A stretch of 64,000 nt of DNA, taken from NCBI GenBank assembly GCA_023212645.1, contig JALBYC010000023.1, positions 1 to 64,000 of the forward strand, given 5' to 3'. The notes under the pieces are model-generated. The model saw only the letters and a program-made list of their open reading frames with translations. It did not search any database and was not told the DNA's origin. This DNA comes from Farysia itapuensis. Its lineage: Eukaryota > Basidiomycota > Ustilaginomycetes > Ustilaginales > Ustilaginaceae. Position 1 is the stretch's first letter; every line of letters starts with the position of its first letter. Shown here piece by piece: positions 9,364-21,700 of this stretch. Made by a program: the position numbers and the translations under genes.

Positions 9364-11997
9364 TCAGCCGGTCGCAGCATGCGCGTCAGACGTAGTCGTG
9401 TAGCTGGATTTCGCCATCTGCTCTGCAGGGTTGCCTACCACTGCAACAACTACCGAGATGTCGTCGTGTTTGCCACCAACATAGTGAAGACCTTCCTCCA
9501 TGGCTCGCTGCTGAAAAGGTGAGCTGACAGCCCTGGAGTCTTCCGAGACTGCTTTGGCACGAGAGCATAATGCCTCGGAGACCAACTGTGGTGAAAAGTC
9601 GTCGGGTAGAGTGTATTCTGTCTCCACATTAGCGTCGTCGGCTGTGTGTAATGCGGAGGGTGGTGCCGCAAATTTGAGCACTTCTTCGACAATGTCTTCG
9701 TCAAAAAGGTTGTCGACGAGACCGTCGCTGCCCACAATGATTATGTCGCCCTTTTGGACTTTGATCGTCCATCTTCCGGCATCTCTGCGCGGTTCGTCCC
9801 ACTCTGCTTCGTCGTCTTCGTCGTCGTCCAATGCGCCAGACGCTGCTCTGACCTTGTTGTTCGCAGGGTCTGAGGTGCCCAGCGGATTGGGAGCGTCATC
9901 GTCAAGATCGTCCGACGCCCCCGATTGCAAGAATCCATCACGGGCTAATGTGCGATTTGCTGCCAATGTGACACTCTCGGCTGTGTAACCCATCATCCCC
10001 AGTTGCACTGGGAAGTTGAAAGAGTGTTGCTGCTCGGTCGATCGAAAGAGAAGCGTGCCAGCGCGAATGATAAGAAGAACGCAATCTCCCAGATTCGATA
10101 TTTTGAGCTCATCGCCCCGAAGCACAGCAATGAGAGCGGTAGACGAACCCAGAATGCCTTCACGGCGGGATGCGCGCACACAGCGTTCCCAAGCAGTGTG
10201 CATGACCTCGACAGGATCAACCTGTTCCCATTCTCTGAGCAAGAGACCTCCGTCGGCTGCGAGTTGGTCAGTGCTGAGATTGTCGTACTTGGCGAGCTCA
10301 GCTGCACAAAAGTGCATGAGAAGTCTCGAGAAAAGGGCGGGATCAGCACCTGCGCGAGAGGCCCAGCCACCCACGCCATCTGCAACACCAAGTGAGTCGG
10401 GCCGCAAGAAGTAAGCGTCCTCGCCAACCTGCACAGACTCGAGTCGATCCTGGACGATACGGCCGTGTTCGCGAATGGGCGAATTGAGGCCGAGCCGAGT
10501 TCCATCCTCGGCAGTCAAGACCTCCCCACCGAGTTTGTCATTTTTTTGTGCTGGACCACTGGGAGAAGTTGTGCCCGTCAAAAAGTCGGCAGCTGCGGCG
10601 AGCATGCCTACTGCACCGGTGCGTGCTGCAGGCTTTGCTGGCGCCTCTTGCCGTTTGCCGTTGCCTCGTACGGCCGCCCACGGATGTCTCTTCGGAATGC
10701 CATATGCGCCATGCTCGAACGAATAATTGAGCTTTCGATGCCTTGGAGCTGAGAAGGACTGTACCCATAGCGGGGACATACCTGATCGTTCAGACTGGTC
10801 GGCTTCTGGCGACGCAACCGAAGTTGCCAGATTGTCGTACGTGCCAGAGTTTGCAATCGCGCCTGTTGCTGTGACAGACGATGGCCCAAAGAGAGAATTA
10901 GGAAATGGCTCTGGTGTCTGTGCACTACTACGCGTGGGCGTAGTGGAGCCGCTGTTGGATGCGCTTGAATTGTCGTGTGCTGCTGTGGATGACGCTACTT
11001 GGGGCCGTAATGGTATAGAAGAGAAGGTATCGCCTGCGGATGATTGAGAAGAGTCGGAAGAGTGAAAGGATGAGGATCCAGATGAAGACGAACGTGAGGA
11101 CGACCAGGGGCTCTGGTGCAAGCTGAACTTGCTCGTGCTGTGGAGCTGCGTTGGCAGCTCGGATGACTGAATTGCTGGCGTACCTATATGCAGAAAATTG
11201 CTAGCTTCAAAGGTCGGCACAGTCTCAGTGCTACTAGGCGAAGCGGTGACGAGATCCACAGGAAGCAGCGCACTGATACTGCTCTGTCTGGAGGAGGACA
11301 GACTCAGCCCATCAAAGTGGCGAGCTGGACTGTCATCCGTGCTGCACAAGGTCAAAGTAGACGGAAACACGGAGTTGGCTGCACGCCACAGCGGGACGTA
11401 GCTGTTCTTGCTATCCGGAAACAGAGCGACAGTCTGCGATGACGAATTGGTGTCAGCGAATAAGCTGTTGGCATCATTGAGGGTTGCGTGCAACAGTGGC
11501 ACGGCCGCCAAATTCGGATAAAAGACGTGGACACCGCGGGAGTGCGGAAGTCCAGTGTGTGCATTCAACACTCTGGATGCTGTGTCCAAGATGTGGTTCG
11601 GACGGTGATGTGCGACTGCCATACGCTTAACAGCCAAGGTCAGAGCTGAGCTGGTAGCCGCAGCATGTAAAGAGGTGATGGGATCTCCGAATCGATCCGG
11701 TGCGTTCAAAGAACATTGAGTTGGCAATGATACATCTACAGCTGGATCAGCATCGCCGGTCGGAGATCGATTGTATCCAGCTGGAGCAGGCTTGGGTCCG
11801 ATAAAAGGCGCAGATGGTGTTTGACCAGTAGAAGTGACTGTAGACGAAGCAGCTACGTAGAGACCTGGTAGAGAGCTAGCTGAAGAGGCTGAACGGTGCT
11901 GGCGTGCGCTTCTGCCATTTTGTGCGAGGAGGGAAGTTGACCTGGTCGACACAGCGGCAGTTCTGGCGAAAAGGCCATGGTTGGGAAATTTAGACAT
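9364..11997 (-). CDS. PTC7: Ptc7/PPTC7-like PP2C protein phosphatase with long N-terminal extension
   Basis: Metal-dependent Ser/Thr phosphatase of the Ptc7 class, which in yeast acts in mitochondria on coenzyme Q biosynthesis and mitophagy proteins. The catalytic part covers about residues 500-870. It has VGEDAYF, the metal site GVADGVGGW (~residue 537), GSSTALIAV, NLGDC, GSDGLVDN and the closing HDDISVVVA motif. The start chosen is ATG at 11997, which gives a basic, Ser/Arg-rich N-terminus typical of a mitochondrial presequence. An in-frame ATG at 12105 adds 36 residues. The protein is about 877 residues, against about 340 in yeast Ptc7. The extra ~490 N-terminal residues are Ser/Thr/Pro/Ala-rich, with one long Ser run at about residues 298-315, and have no domain I recognise. 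Confidence 0.88.
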   Translation of the reverse strand: MSKFPNHGLFARTAAVSTRSTSLLAQNGRSARQHRSASSASSLPGLYVAASSTVTSTGQTPSAPFIGPKPAPAGYNRSPTGDADPAVDVSLPTQCSLNAPDRFGDPITSLHAAATSSALTLAVKRMAVAHHRPNHILDTASRVLNAHTGLPHSRGVHVFYPNLAAVPLLHATLNDANSLFADTNSSSQTVALFPDSKNSYVPLWRAANSVFPSTLTLCSTDDSPARHFDGLSLSSSRQSSISALLPVDLVTASPSSTETVPTFEASNFLHIGTPAIQSSELPTQLHSTSKFSLHQSPWSSSRSSSSGSSSFHSSDSSQSSAGDTFSSIPLRPQVASSTAAHDNSSASNSGSTTPTRSSAQTPEPFPNSLFGPSSVTATGAIANSGTYDNLATSVASPEADQSERSGMSPLWVQSFSAPRHRKLNYSFEHGAYGIPKRHPWAAVRGNGKRQEAPAKPAARTGAVGMLAAAADFLTGTTSPSGPAQKNDKLGGEVLTAEDGTRLGLNSPIREHGRIVQDRLESVQVGEDAYFLRPDSLGVADGVGGWASRAGADPALFSRLLMHFCAAELAKYDNLSTDQLAADGGLLLREWEQVDPVEVMHTAWERCVRASRREGILGSSTALIAVLRGDELKISNLGDCVLLIIRAGTLLFRSTEQQHSFNFPVQLGMMGYTAESVTLAANRTLARDGFLQSGASDDLDDDAPNPLGTSDPANNKVRAASGALDDDEDDEAEWDEPRRDAGRWTIKVQKGDIIIVGSDGLVDNLFDEDIVEEVLKFAAPPSALHTADDANVETEYTLPDDFSPQLVSEALCSRAKAVSEDSRAVSSPFQQRAMEEGLHYVGGKHDDISVVVAVVGNPAEQMAKSSYTTTSDAHAATG

Positions 11998-12787
11998 GGT
12001 AGAACAGGTATGATAAGCGAAGAACAAGCTGGGATAGCTTCGCCAGCCTGATTGCTGCAGTAGCAGCTTTAGCACAATCGCATTCGCTGCACCACTGACT
12101 TGCAAATGCCCGGGCTTGCAACTTCTTGGTCAACGGATGGAAACGAGGGTCCTGTGTTGGCGCCTTTGAGGCAGTATCTGTGCTCTTGCCGGCACTAGAT
12201 AGCTGAGCTGGATGTACTGAAAATCGGTAGGGATTGAGATGGTGAAATGATTAGATGGGAGTGCATCAGAACGGTTGCGATTTCCTGATTCTCCCGTGCT
12301 CGGTTCGCGGGTCCCAAAGTGTGGAGATTCAACGATAAGGCTGCCCGATGCATCGGGTCAGGCGCGTCGCTAGGAAAAGTGGTCCAGTGGTCCCTGGCCG
12401 GTCTGGCTGTCAAAGTGGGCAAGGAACGCTCGTTTAACCTTTTGGTCCCACGCAGACATACTCTGACTCGTCGCTCGTCTCTGACACATCGTCCACGACT
12501 TTGTACTTTGTTGTCCTTCTCTCCGTCTCGTCGAATCGGTCTGGGCACAACCGCAGTACCGGCATTTGCTCTGACCCCGCTCATCAGCGACAACTTACTC
12601 CGTATGCCTGCAAAGTGCACTCCGGCCCGGTGCGGTTAGATCATCTCCGCCGACCTGGAACCTCCAACTCCCGAGCTAGTGCTTATACACCGCTCTAGGC
12701 CTAACGTTGCATCTCATCCGCTCCGATCCTTCATTGCCCCTATAAGAGCGCCAACGTCAACGGCTATTCCACCGACTTTGCTCCATC
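11998..12787. other. Divergent promoter region between PP2C and C2H2 regulator
   Basis: About 790 bases without a supported gene, shared by two diverging genes. Short frames on both strands lack family features. CT-rich stretches near 12470-12530 are compatible with a leader. Confidence 0.5.
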
Positions 12788-15700
12788 ATGCCTCCTCGCA
12801 AGGTCTCTGCGTCTTCAGACATGCGGTATGCCTGCGATCAGCCTGGCTGTACAAAAGTAAGTGGGCTCCAGTCAATGACTACGTGTCCAGGAAAGCTTGC
12901 TGACGAGCTGGAATACGTAGAGCTACTCTCGACCAGACCATCTTCTCAGGCACAAGCTCAACCATGCACAGGATCGCGTCCTCTCCTGCGATCAATGCGA
13001 TCGGACTTTTGTACGTCAAGACCTCCTGATTCGTCATCTGGAACGGCATGCGCTGCGTGGAAAGACTCTTGGAAGATGGTCCAATCGATCTAAGGAGAAC
13101 CTTGACGCCGACTCCGACAACGACGATCCTGCGTCCACATCACGACCCGATATACAGCGCTTTGCAAGGCCAGCAGGCTCTGTTCCGAACGATAGCGTAC
13201 CACACAGTATGCAACCAGAGCAGCTCAATGCTGATCAGAGATTTAAGCCTGAGAGGCCAGATCTTCTCACAGCCGCGCATCATCTGCCGGTAAGCGGGGC
13301 TCACTCTTCCCAACCCGGTTGGTCAGCGCTTGAACCCGCCCACGCCCTTTCCATCCGACACTTGGCCTCAGATCAAAATTCGACAGCCTACGACATGTTT
13401 GCGCACAGAGGTCTTCACAAGCCTCCGGCAGATAGAGAGTCGCTTTCCACAGATCAGTCTCAGCATCCAGCTTCGTTACACGATGATCTTGTTGGTGCAA
13501 GCCCTTCGTTCCTTTTCCCCACGATACCAACGTCACCTGCGCTCGAGTTTTCGGCAAGAAGACCCCATGGCGTCTGGATAGGCGCTTCCTCGGATTCGCA
13601 AGGTAGCCAAGGGGACACATCCGGCACTCCGTTCCGATGGGCCCCGCCGGAAGACTCAAATCGTGACGTCGACCGTGGAAGCTACGCACCGCTGCCATCT
13701 TCAACCTACTTTACTGAATGGAACGATACCGGCTCTAACGGTCGTCCGAACCCGCCACCATTGTCCAATCTACACACAACAAATGCTGCTCGTGCTCACA
13801 CCGGGCCTATGCCCACCCACGACATTTTCCCTTTCGCACCCTCGAGTACAGATCACACAGCAGACTACGGCTGGCTCTTTGATGGGGTCGACCCATTTTT
13901 AGCCTCCCAAACCCGCAGCATGAATGCCGCCGAGTCTCGATCTCAGGCTTCTGCCTTTTCCCCAAGCAGTTCGGACGGGATCGGTGGCTTCTTTGGTAAT
14001 GTTGGTGGTGCCCAGAACGGAAACTGGCATGGTTCTCGCGGTGATGCGTCCAGCTTCTATCGGGGCAGAAGCTCAGACGCAAATTTGGTATCTGGTAGTG
14101 AAGCCGAGTCTCCGAACGCGCTCGAAGATCTGGCCTTCTTTGCTAGTCTGCAAGCTGAGATCCCAAATTGTCCAGCCTTCAACGTGGACGCTGTGGCCCA
14201 TCATCGGCTCCTGATCTTCTTGCAATCCGTCAACGAGCTTCCCAACTCGTCACTTTTTACGCCTTCGGCTCTGCGATGCTATGTGTACCTGTTTTTCGTC
14301 AAGTTCAATCGTTTGTATCCGCTCGTTCATGAGCCAACTTTCATGGCCAGCACAACGGATTCTATGCTACTCAGTGCTATCATCGTCATCGGAGCTCACT
14401 TTGCTGCCTTTCCAGCACACGAGCTGGCCGTTCGAATTGCCCAAAAAATTTGGGGCGCTATTGTCAGCCTTGAAGATTTTCGTCCGGCGAGGGCAACATT
14501 GCCAATGCTACAAGCCATGGTACTGACAGAGGCTTTCGGCAAGATGATGAGCACCCGACCTCAACACGAAATGGCGCATCTCTTTCACAACTTCATCGTC
14601 ACTTTGGCACGCAGAAATGCCGTCTTCAATGCCACCGTCACGGCCCAGTTGCAATATGACAACACAGAGGAGAGCTGGCGCAATTGGGCGCGCGAAGAAG
14701 AGAAGAAGAGAATCGCTCTATTCGAGTTCATGCTGGATGCGCAGCACGCTACCAGCTTTCGTCAGATTCCGTCCATGTCCTCCTTTCAGATCCAGCTCAA
14801 TCTTCCATGTAGTGACGAAGAGTGGAGCCAGGTAAATTCGGAGACATGGCACAAGTACCGCAAACGTGCTAGCTATAAGCCACCGACACCTTTTATTCCG
14901 GCGCTCAAGGCATGTCTCAGTCCCTCGAAAACGCCCCAAGATTTGGACGCATTTTCGCGGCTGGTGCTGCTGCACGGGCTCATGAGTATTGCTTACGATC
15001 TGCAGTGGAAGCAAGACGTCTTACTGGGCGCGGAATCGTCACCAGAGGGCAGCAAAGGCGACAACGTTGTTGGGAACTGGAAGAAGCGCCTATCGGCTGC
15101 CTATTCTTCGCTACAAGCCCGCATGGAAAGTGGTTGTCTCAAAGCTGACGATGCTTCGAGTCCCAAGTATATATACAAAGGCACACCGAGCTTGGTCACA
15201 GCCGCTCAGATAGCGCTCTTTGCGGATATGATTGACATTCAGATCTACGCTGGGCTGCCTTCAGTGCTTGGGCGTTTCATCGATCGCGTCACCTTCAACG
15301 CGTCTCGTCGATCTGTCAAAGAGTGGGCAAAGTCTGCAGACGGCCGCACTGCCGTTTGGTACGCCGTTCACTTCCTCAAATCTTCTTTGCTTGACCGCGA
15401 GACAGGGTCTGGTGAGACCCCGTATATTCACAGCAAGCAGAATGCAGAGCAAGTTGCAAGTCCAAGACCGCGGAAGGCGCTCACGGATCAGAGAAAAGGG
15501 GTAGACGAGGTTCTACACCATCGATGGTGCCAATACCATTGCGCCCTGGTAATTTGGGCGTATGGCCACGCCCTAGCGCCGCCTCGGCACGGACTTCCCG
15601 ACACGACCTCCAAGTCACGACCAAGTTCGGCACATCGCACAAGCATGCCTCAGCTGTCAGAACTGGCAGCTCCGGTAGTGGATCCCGAATTTGAGGAGCT

Positions 15701-16112
15701 GGTGGAACTGCATAGCAAGCCGTGGTCAACGGCGAGACATCAAGAGGGTGCCAACTATCTCGTTCGGATGTCGACCAAGTCGGCAGACGAAGTCGCTCGT
15801 GTCGACTGTAAATGCAATACCAAGGGCGTTTTGGAGATGGTGGAGAGCGAGCTGCGCGGCTCACGATGGGAGCTCGGCCGTGAAGCCTCTGGGGTATTGC
15901 GCAAGCTCATCTCAAACCACTCGCAAATATCAGACCGCAGCAGTGGAGCTCAAATCTCGCAGCCAGGAACAAGGCAGCCTAAGCCTTCGGAACCTTCCGA
16001 CCCTGAATCAGAAGCAACGAAGAGAGCACGCGCCGATGCTGCGTCAACCCAGTCAGTCTCAACGCCGACGCCAAACCATCTTGTTTCCATGCAAGAAGAC
16101 CATACCCAGTGA
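12788..16112 (+). CDS. C2H2 zinc-finger transcription factor with fungal regulatory domain
   Basis: Two exons: 12788-12856 and 12921-16112. The 64-nt intron (GTAAGT, CTGAC branch, TAG acceptor) splits the first zinc finger. Joining restores CDQPGCTK to SYSRPDHLLRHKLNH, a proper C-x4-C-x12-H-x3-H finger. The second finger follows (CDQCDRTF...HLERH), so the model is well supported. The product is about 1086 residues. A Ser/Pro/Asp-rich stretch leads to a fungal-specific transcription factor domain at about residues 450-650 (pattern around YLFFVKFNRLYPLVHEPTF). A conserved W-x-WA-REE-KKRIALFEFMLDAQHATSF segment follows. The C-terminus is Ser/Pro/Thr-rich. It is nuclear, with target genes unknown, and has the same architecture as the regulator at 18.8 kb. 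Confidence 0.88.
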
Positions 16113-16191
16113 GTGCCTGCCACATGTCAACCAATCACTCTTAATAGCCATTGGGCATCGTATTTCTTCACCTGTTGTAATGGGGTGCATA

Positions 16192-17746
16192 TCACTTTTG
16201 TTTGTTTGTGACAGCGTCACGTAAGGATTGGAGTGCGTTCAGCCTTTCAGCGAGGGTAGGATGGGAGTAGTGGTAGGCAGAAAACAGAGGGTCGTGGTGC
16301 ATAGTAGACAAGTTGTGCACATGCAGCTTGACGAGCGCGGTACCCAGTAGGTCGATGTAAGCGTCCTTGCGATATGCGTCGACTTTGTCCGCTTGATCCG
16401 TATTCGCGTTGTGCTCTTTAGCTGCTGTAAGCTCCGACAGTGTGGGTCCAGGCCGATCAAGAAACGCAGCAAATCGATCAGCGCCGTACTCCATCCTACG
16501 CACAGCCGAGTTCAGTAGGAACTTGATCAGGGCGTCAGTCGGATTCAAGACTAGTTGGAAAAGTTCCAGACCAATGATGATAGGTAGGTAGTTCACGAGA
16601 TCAGCAGGCATGGAACCAACTGCTTTTTCCAACAGGGTTGGCCCTACTTGAAACCCGAATGAACGGTACAGAGAGACGTTGTTGAGGAACAGAGTGAACA
16701 GGCTCATCGTGACACAGATCTGAATCTGAGAGAGCACGAGAAGCTTGAGAGGGTCATTATGGGCCCAGTGACCGAGTTCGTGCGCAAGGACCGCCTCGAT
16801 CTCGTCCGGCGTCGACTTTTCAATGAGAGTGTCGAAGATGACAATGTGCTTGTTTCCGCCGGGAATGACGCCAAAGAAGTAGGCATTGGAATGCGAAGAC
16901 CGCTTGCTGCCATCGATCACGTAAAGCTTGCTGAGCGGGAATTTGAGTGAAGAGGCTAGCGCAACTACCCGATCACGCAGGGCACCATCGGGTAACGGCG
17001 TCAACTTGTTAAAGAGAGGCTGTATCACTGTTGGATATAGGACCATGGCAACCATCTGGAAAGCGAAAAGGAACAGAACGACGTACGAGACAAAATAGGC
17101 GCCTGCCCATCTGATGATGAAAAGCAGAGCGGATATCAGTGGAACGCCTATGACGAATCCCAATGTCCACTCCTTAATTGTATCGATGATGAACCTGTGC
17201 CGCAAGAGTGTCAGAAAGAGGGGCGCGTCGCCAGTCGTGTGCAACAGCAACTTACGTTTTGGCGCTCATTTTATTGAAGCCATGGCGCTCCTCGATCACA
17301 AAGTTGCGGTACAGTGTAAGGGGCATGCTTGGAACTTCTCGCAGGACAAACATGATCACCATCCAGACGATTGAGCGAGGTATTTCAGAGTCACTCTGCC
17401 CGAAATGGTGTAGAGTGCGGCCAGCTACGGTCCAGCTCCAAGCGTAAACGTCATAGTGGACCAAAGCGACGCTCATTGCCTGGCCCACCGCAGAAGTGAA
17501 GAAGCTGAATCGCGCTTTGTCCTTTCCGTAGGCTTGAGACTTGCGGAATGTCTCCAAATCGACATGACTGGCTAGTGTGGCAGGAGGCGTTTCCAGACTG
17601 TAGAGTCTGTATTGCCGCAAGGAGAGCACAGTCTCAAAGGCATAGACGAGCCAAAGCAAGGCTAGCACGAGCTGCTTCCATTGGATCGCAGGATCGTCGA
17701 GTAGCGATTGTACCACCGCGACACGGTTATTGAGCTCTGACAGCAT
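16192..17746 (-). CDS. STE24: CAAX prenyl protease 1 (M48 zinc metalloprotease)
   Basis: Integral membrane zinc protease of the ER/inner nuclear membrane. It trims prenylated CAAX proteins, including lipopeptide mating-pheromone precursors in fungi. Two exons on the minus strand, 17746-17256 and 17194-16192, are joined over a 61-nt intron (GTAAGT...CACAG). The join restores HGFNKMSAKT-FIIDTIKEWTLGF, a conserved Ste24 stretch. The product is 497 residues. The catalytic HELGH lies near residue 300 and the third zinc ligand in EYGADRFA. Several transmembrane helices flank them. The start is ATG 17746; the longer frame begins at a GTG. In a smut this enzyme would be expected to act on a-factor-like pheromones, which is inference from the family. 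Confidence 0.95.
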
Positions 17747-18764
17747 ACCTATATCCGTTCTCTGATGGTAGGAGGAGATGAAGAGAAAGAGAAAGGAGAA
17801 ACGCAGCGCAATCACAATGCAGCGTTCTCGGAATGTGTATGTTCCCTTTGTTTGAGAAGCAGCTGCTCCACTTGATGAACATTCTCGTGAATGTAAATGC
17901 GTCGTAATTTTGACAGCATCTCCGCTAAGTGTTTAGAAGACGTCAAAGGCAAATCACAATGTAGCTCGTGGTAGCTTGATCAGCTCAGATCGGATTGCTT
18001 TCCTCGCCTTGCGGAAGGGACCTGGAGGACTCTATTGCAAGTTCCAGCTTGTTGCTTGCTTGAGCGGTGGTCGCAGCACAAGAGGGCTGCTAGGTTTGGC
18101 TCGCGTACCAGTAGATGCACACGAGAAATCCTAAGATGTTCTCTAACCACCTATTGCAGGGACTGGACCTCTAAGTACATACTGTCAATGCTCATAGCTC
18201 CTTGTCCAGCCCCGTCACCTTCTGGCAAGAGTCGAAAAAGGTCGGCCCGGCACTACGTTCAACGGCGGAACTATCGTCTCTAAGGTCCTGAGGCGTCATC
18301 ATCATAGTTAGGTTTGGTGGGTCCTATCGGCCATCCCGCACGCCCTTCTCACTGGTCCACGCGCTCTTTGGCCACTGCATCTTCTTCGTACAGCTGTACG
18401 TTAGGTTCTACTAGGCACAATGCGCATACAGTCGCACATGTGCTCCTACGACAGGCGCTTTCATTTGTTTCGGCTACGGCGCTGCTGTCAAGCCTGGTGG
18501 CTGGTGGGTGCTCTGTTGCCGGACTAATTGTGCAACATCCGTCCGTTTGCGGTTCTTTGCGCGTTTGCAAACCATTATCGCGGCCCGCCTTCATCTCGAG
18601 ACCATGATGTGCAGAATGAAGCGCGAGACAACTCGTCTCTTTCTCGCCACATCCTGTGACCCTATAAGAACCTGAGCTGTGGGTCCTGCGGCATTCCCAC
18701 CTAAACTAGCACTTTGAGGGCCAGGAAGGTCATCGCATTGGTTCAACCTGTGCTCGCTTCCAGC
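17747..18764. other. Divergent promoter region between STE24 and C2H2 regulator
   Basis: About 1 kb with no supported gene. The open frames seen are short and lack codon or family support. It probably carries both promoters and their 5' leaders. Confidence 0.5.
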
Positions 18765-21700
18765 ATGCCGCCTGTTCGTGGCATCGAACCCATCCAGCCC
18801 GTGCGTCGATTTCACTGCTCTTTCCAGGGATGCACAGCTGCTTTTATCAAGAGAGCCCATCTTCGGCGACACGAGATGACTCACACTCAGCGTCGTGACT
18901 TTGTCTGCCCTGGCTGTGCGAGGCCCTTTTCGCGCAACGATAGCATGGCCCGTCATCTTCGGAGAAAACACCCGAATCTCTGCCAAGACCAAGTAGGTAA
19001 CAGACTTGGCACCGTTGCTCAAGCGAGTCTGGGAATGGGTCCCTCGTCAGCCTCTTCATCGCTGGTATATGGGCTTCCTCCGGTAATGACCACATCTACC
19101 GGCTTGTTTCACCGTCCATTGTCGCGTAGCACGATCGGCATGGACACACATCCCGCGGCTTCAGATCCAAATTTTCGTGACCAATTCAGCCAAAACGAAG
19201 CATCTACAGGACCTCGTTCGACCGGGATTGATACGGGTAGTCCTGCTTCCTCTTCTTGTCCTCCATGGCACCAATATTCTAGCTCTAGGGACCGCTTCAG
19301 CCATATGTACGACTCGACCTTGCAGGTAAGTGTTTCCTTAGCACATAAACGTCATTGTAGTTTCCTAACGACGACCCAATGTACACAGGCAGACAGATCT
19401 TTGTATGGTTATGACTTGAGCGCCGCACCATCTTACCCTCCAACAGATGTCAGCCGGAGCACTTCGGACCAACCATTCTTCCGTCATCCTTGGCAGCTGC
19501 GACCATGTCAAACCAGAAGCATGGAACCTTCAGCTCTTTCTCCTGCCTCTTCGTCGGCTCGTAGCAGCGGGCAAAAGTATTCCACCATACCAGAGCGAGA
19601 GGCAGCAACACACACTGATCGTACAGAAGATGTCAAGAACTACGTCACAACGAGGGACAATCCCAATTTCGACCACATCGCTCCGCAATATTTCCAAGAC
19701 GCCAGCAACGAGAATTTGCGTCACGCATCTCCTATGAACCTTGGCTCCGAAGCTGGAGGATGTCGTCCGCCTTATTTTCCTCTACCTCAGCCATCAGCCT
19801 CGTATCATGGGTGGCCTGCTTCGGGCACGGACTCGTCGTTTGCCTTTCCCAGCGAACATGTCGAGATCGAATCTGGCATGCGTGCAGCGGGCTACGTTCA
19901 AGGAGTGTCGCATCCTACCGACTCATCAGATCTGTACAATAAAGGTCAATCCTCTCTGGCTGCCAACTCCTACTTCAAGGTTGAGACTGGAGGCTTTCCC
20001 GCGCGTGAAAGGAATTCGATCTTCCATGATTCGGATAACGTGGCAAAGTTTCTGTCGGACATTGGCCTAGACCTTCCCTTCGAGGATGCTCGGATACCTA
20101 CGGCCCTCACTCAGCAACCAGAGACTTCACAGATTTCTGAGGGATCTCGGCATCTTGAACAGCCATTTTACAATCTGTCTTCAACTTTTCCTGCGACAGA
20201 CTTGTGCGGCAATTCGGCTGCGAACCCGCGGACGCAATGGTCACCTGTTCATGACTGCTCGCAAAGTATGTCTCAGTCAGCCTGCAAAAGATCTGATGCA
20301 GCTACCCCGCAGTCGAATACCTTGGGTGATTCGTCGGAGACCGCCTCAAAAATGACTTCCAAGGCTGAAGGCACTTCAAATGCAGCTGCGTTGGCGTCGG
20401 CATCACAGAGATCCACGATCTGTTCGTTGGAGTCGGATGGTCTTTTGCCCCAATCCTCAAATCAACAACATGCAACCTCATCTGAAGAAGAGGGTCCGAC
20501 AAGTTTTTGCAAGCCTCATGATTCGTTTCGCCCGCCGCCAATTGCTCGAGATGAAGAAGGCTTGAAGATTGCAGCATATTATCGGTCATCGGGTGATGAT
20601 GTCGATCTCAGGCCAGACGGTGTCGAGACGGTGGATTCCGCTTCGCTTTATTGTGCGAATTTATCAACAGCGTCGGACCACAGCTCGGAAATTGAAGCTG
20701 GGCGAGGTGCAAGTGAAAGGTGCTCGTCCACACTGTCTTTGTCTTACAGTAGCCCCGGATTTGCTGAAGACATCGCGCACTCGGCATCGTGCACGACGAA
20801 CAATTCGGGCATCCGTACTCTGTGTAACCGCGGAAGTTCACCCTCCAGTTCAGCCAAGCTAATAGCTGTGAGCTCGACTTCCGAGCCTGCGTCGTCCAAA
20901 TGGCGACAATCAATGTCAACAATTGGACCAGGACACACCGAGGCCTCTCTGCAGAGAATCACAGACCGCTTCAAAGCATTTGCGAGACAGTGTCAAGCTC
21001 AACTGAATCCTAGACCTGATCTTCTGCCATCTCTGGAGCCTTTGCTCCCTTTGATCTTGCGCTTTGATGCGCCCATCTTCCACGCAAAGATGGTTTGTTC
21101 TCAAACAGCTCACACTGCTGAAGAGGTCTTGGCATTATTTGCGCTGACCTCCATCCGAAGCGATGACGTACATCTCGTCGAGGAAGGCAAACGACTGGCT
21201 TGCTTTCTCTATGGTATGGTGATTATCACTTTCAAGCTTATTCTTCACATGGGCGAGAAGAGCGATGCTTTCATCAAATGCTTTCTCCTCGTGGGTATGC
21301 GTGCAATGAGGCAGACTACCCCTGACCTCTGGCACAAGCTGAGGCCGATACGTGACTCTGTGATTTTGGACGTCACGGAGGCATCCGACCGGGAACTCGA
21401 CTCGGCTTTGGACAACATACCAGCAGAGGAAATACTAGGTCTTAGAGATGAAAGGCTTTTCGAATTTTGGCTGCGCTGGTACTCCCACGAAAGTCGGAAG
21501 CGCACAATTCTCTTGAATGCAATCCTGGACTCGCAAGCTTCTGCCTACTTTCCTCCGCTCGAGCCATGCCTTGCCGCGAGACCAGAAGGACCAAGATGCC
21601 AATTTCTCTTCGCCTATGTTTACGAACCTTGCGCAGACAACGTCTTCAATGCGTGGCCCCCGGAGCTGTGGGCGAAGACCGTCGCTTCCTGTAGCTCGCT

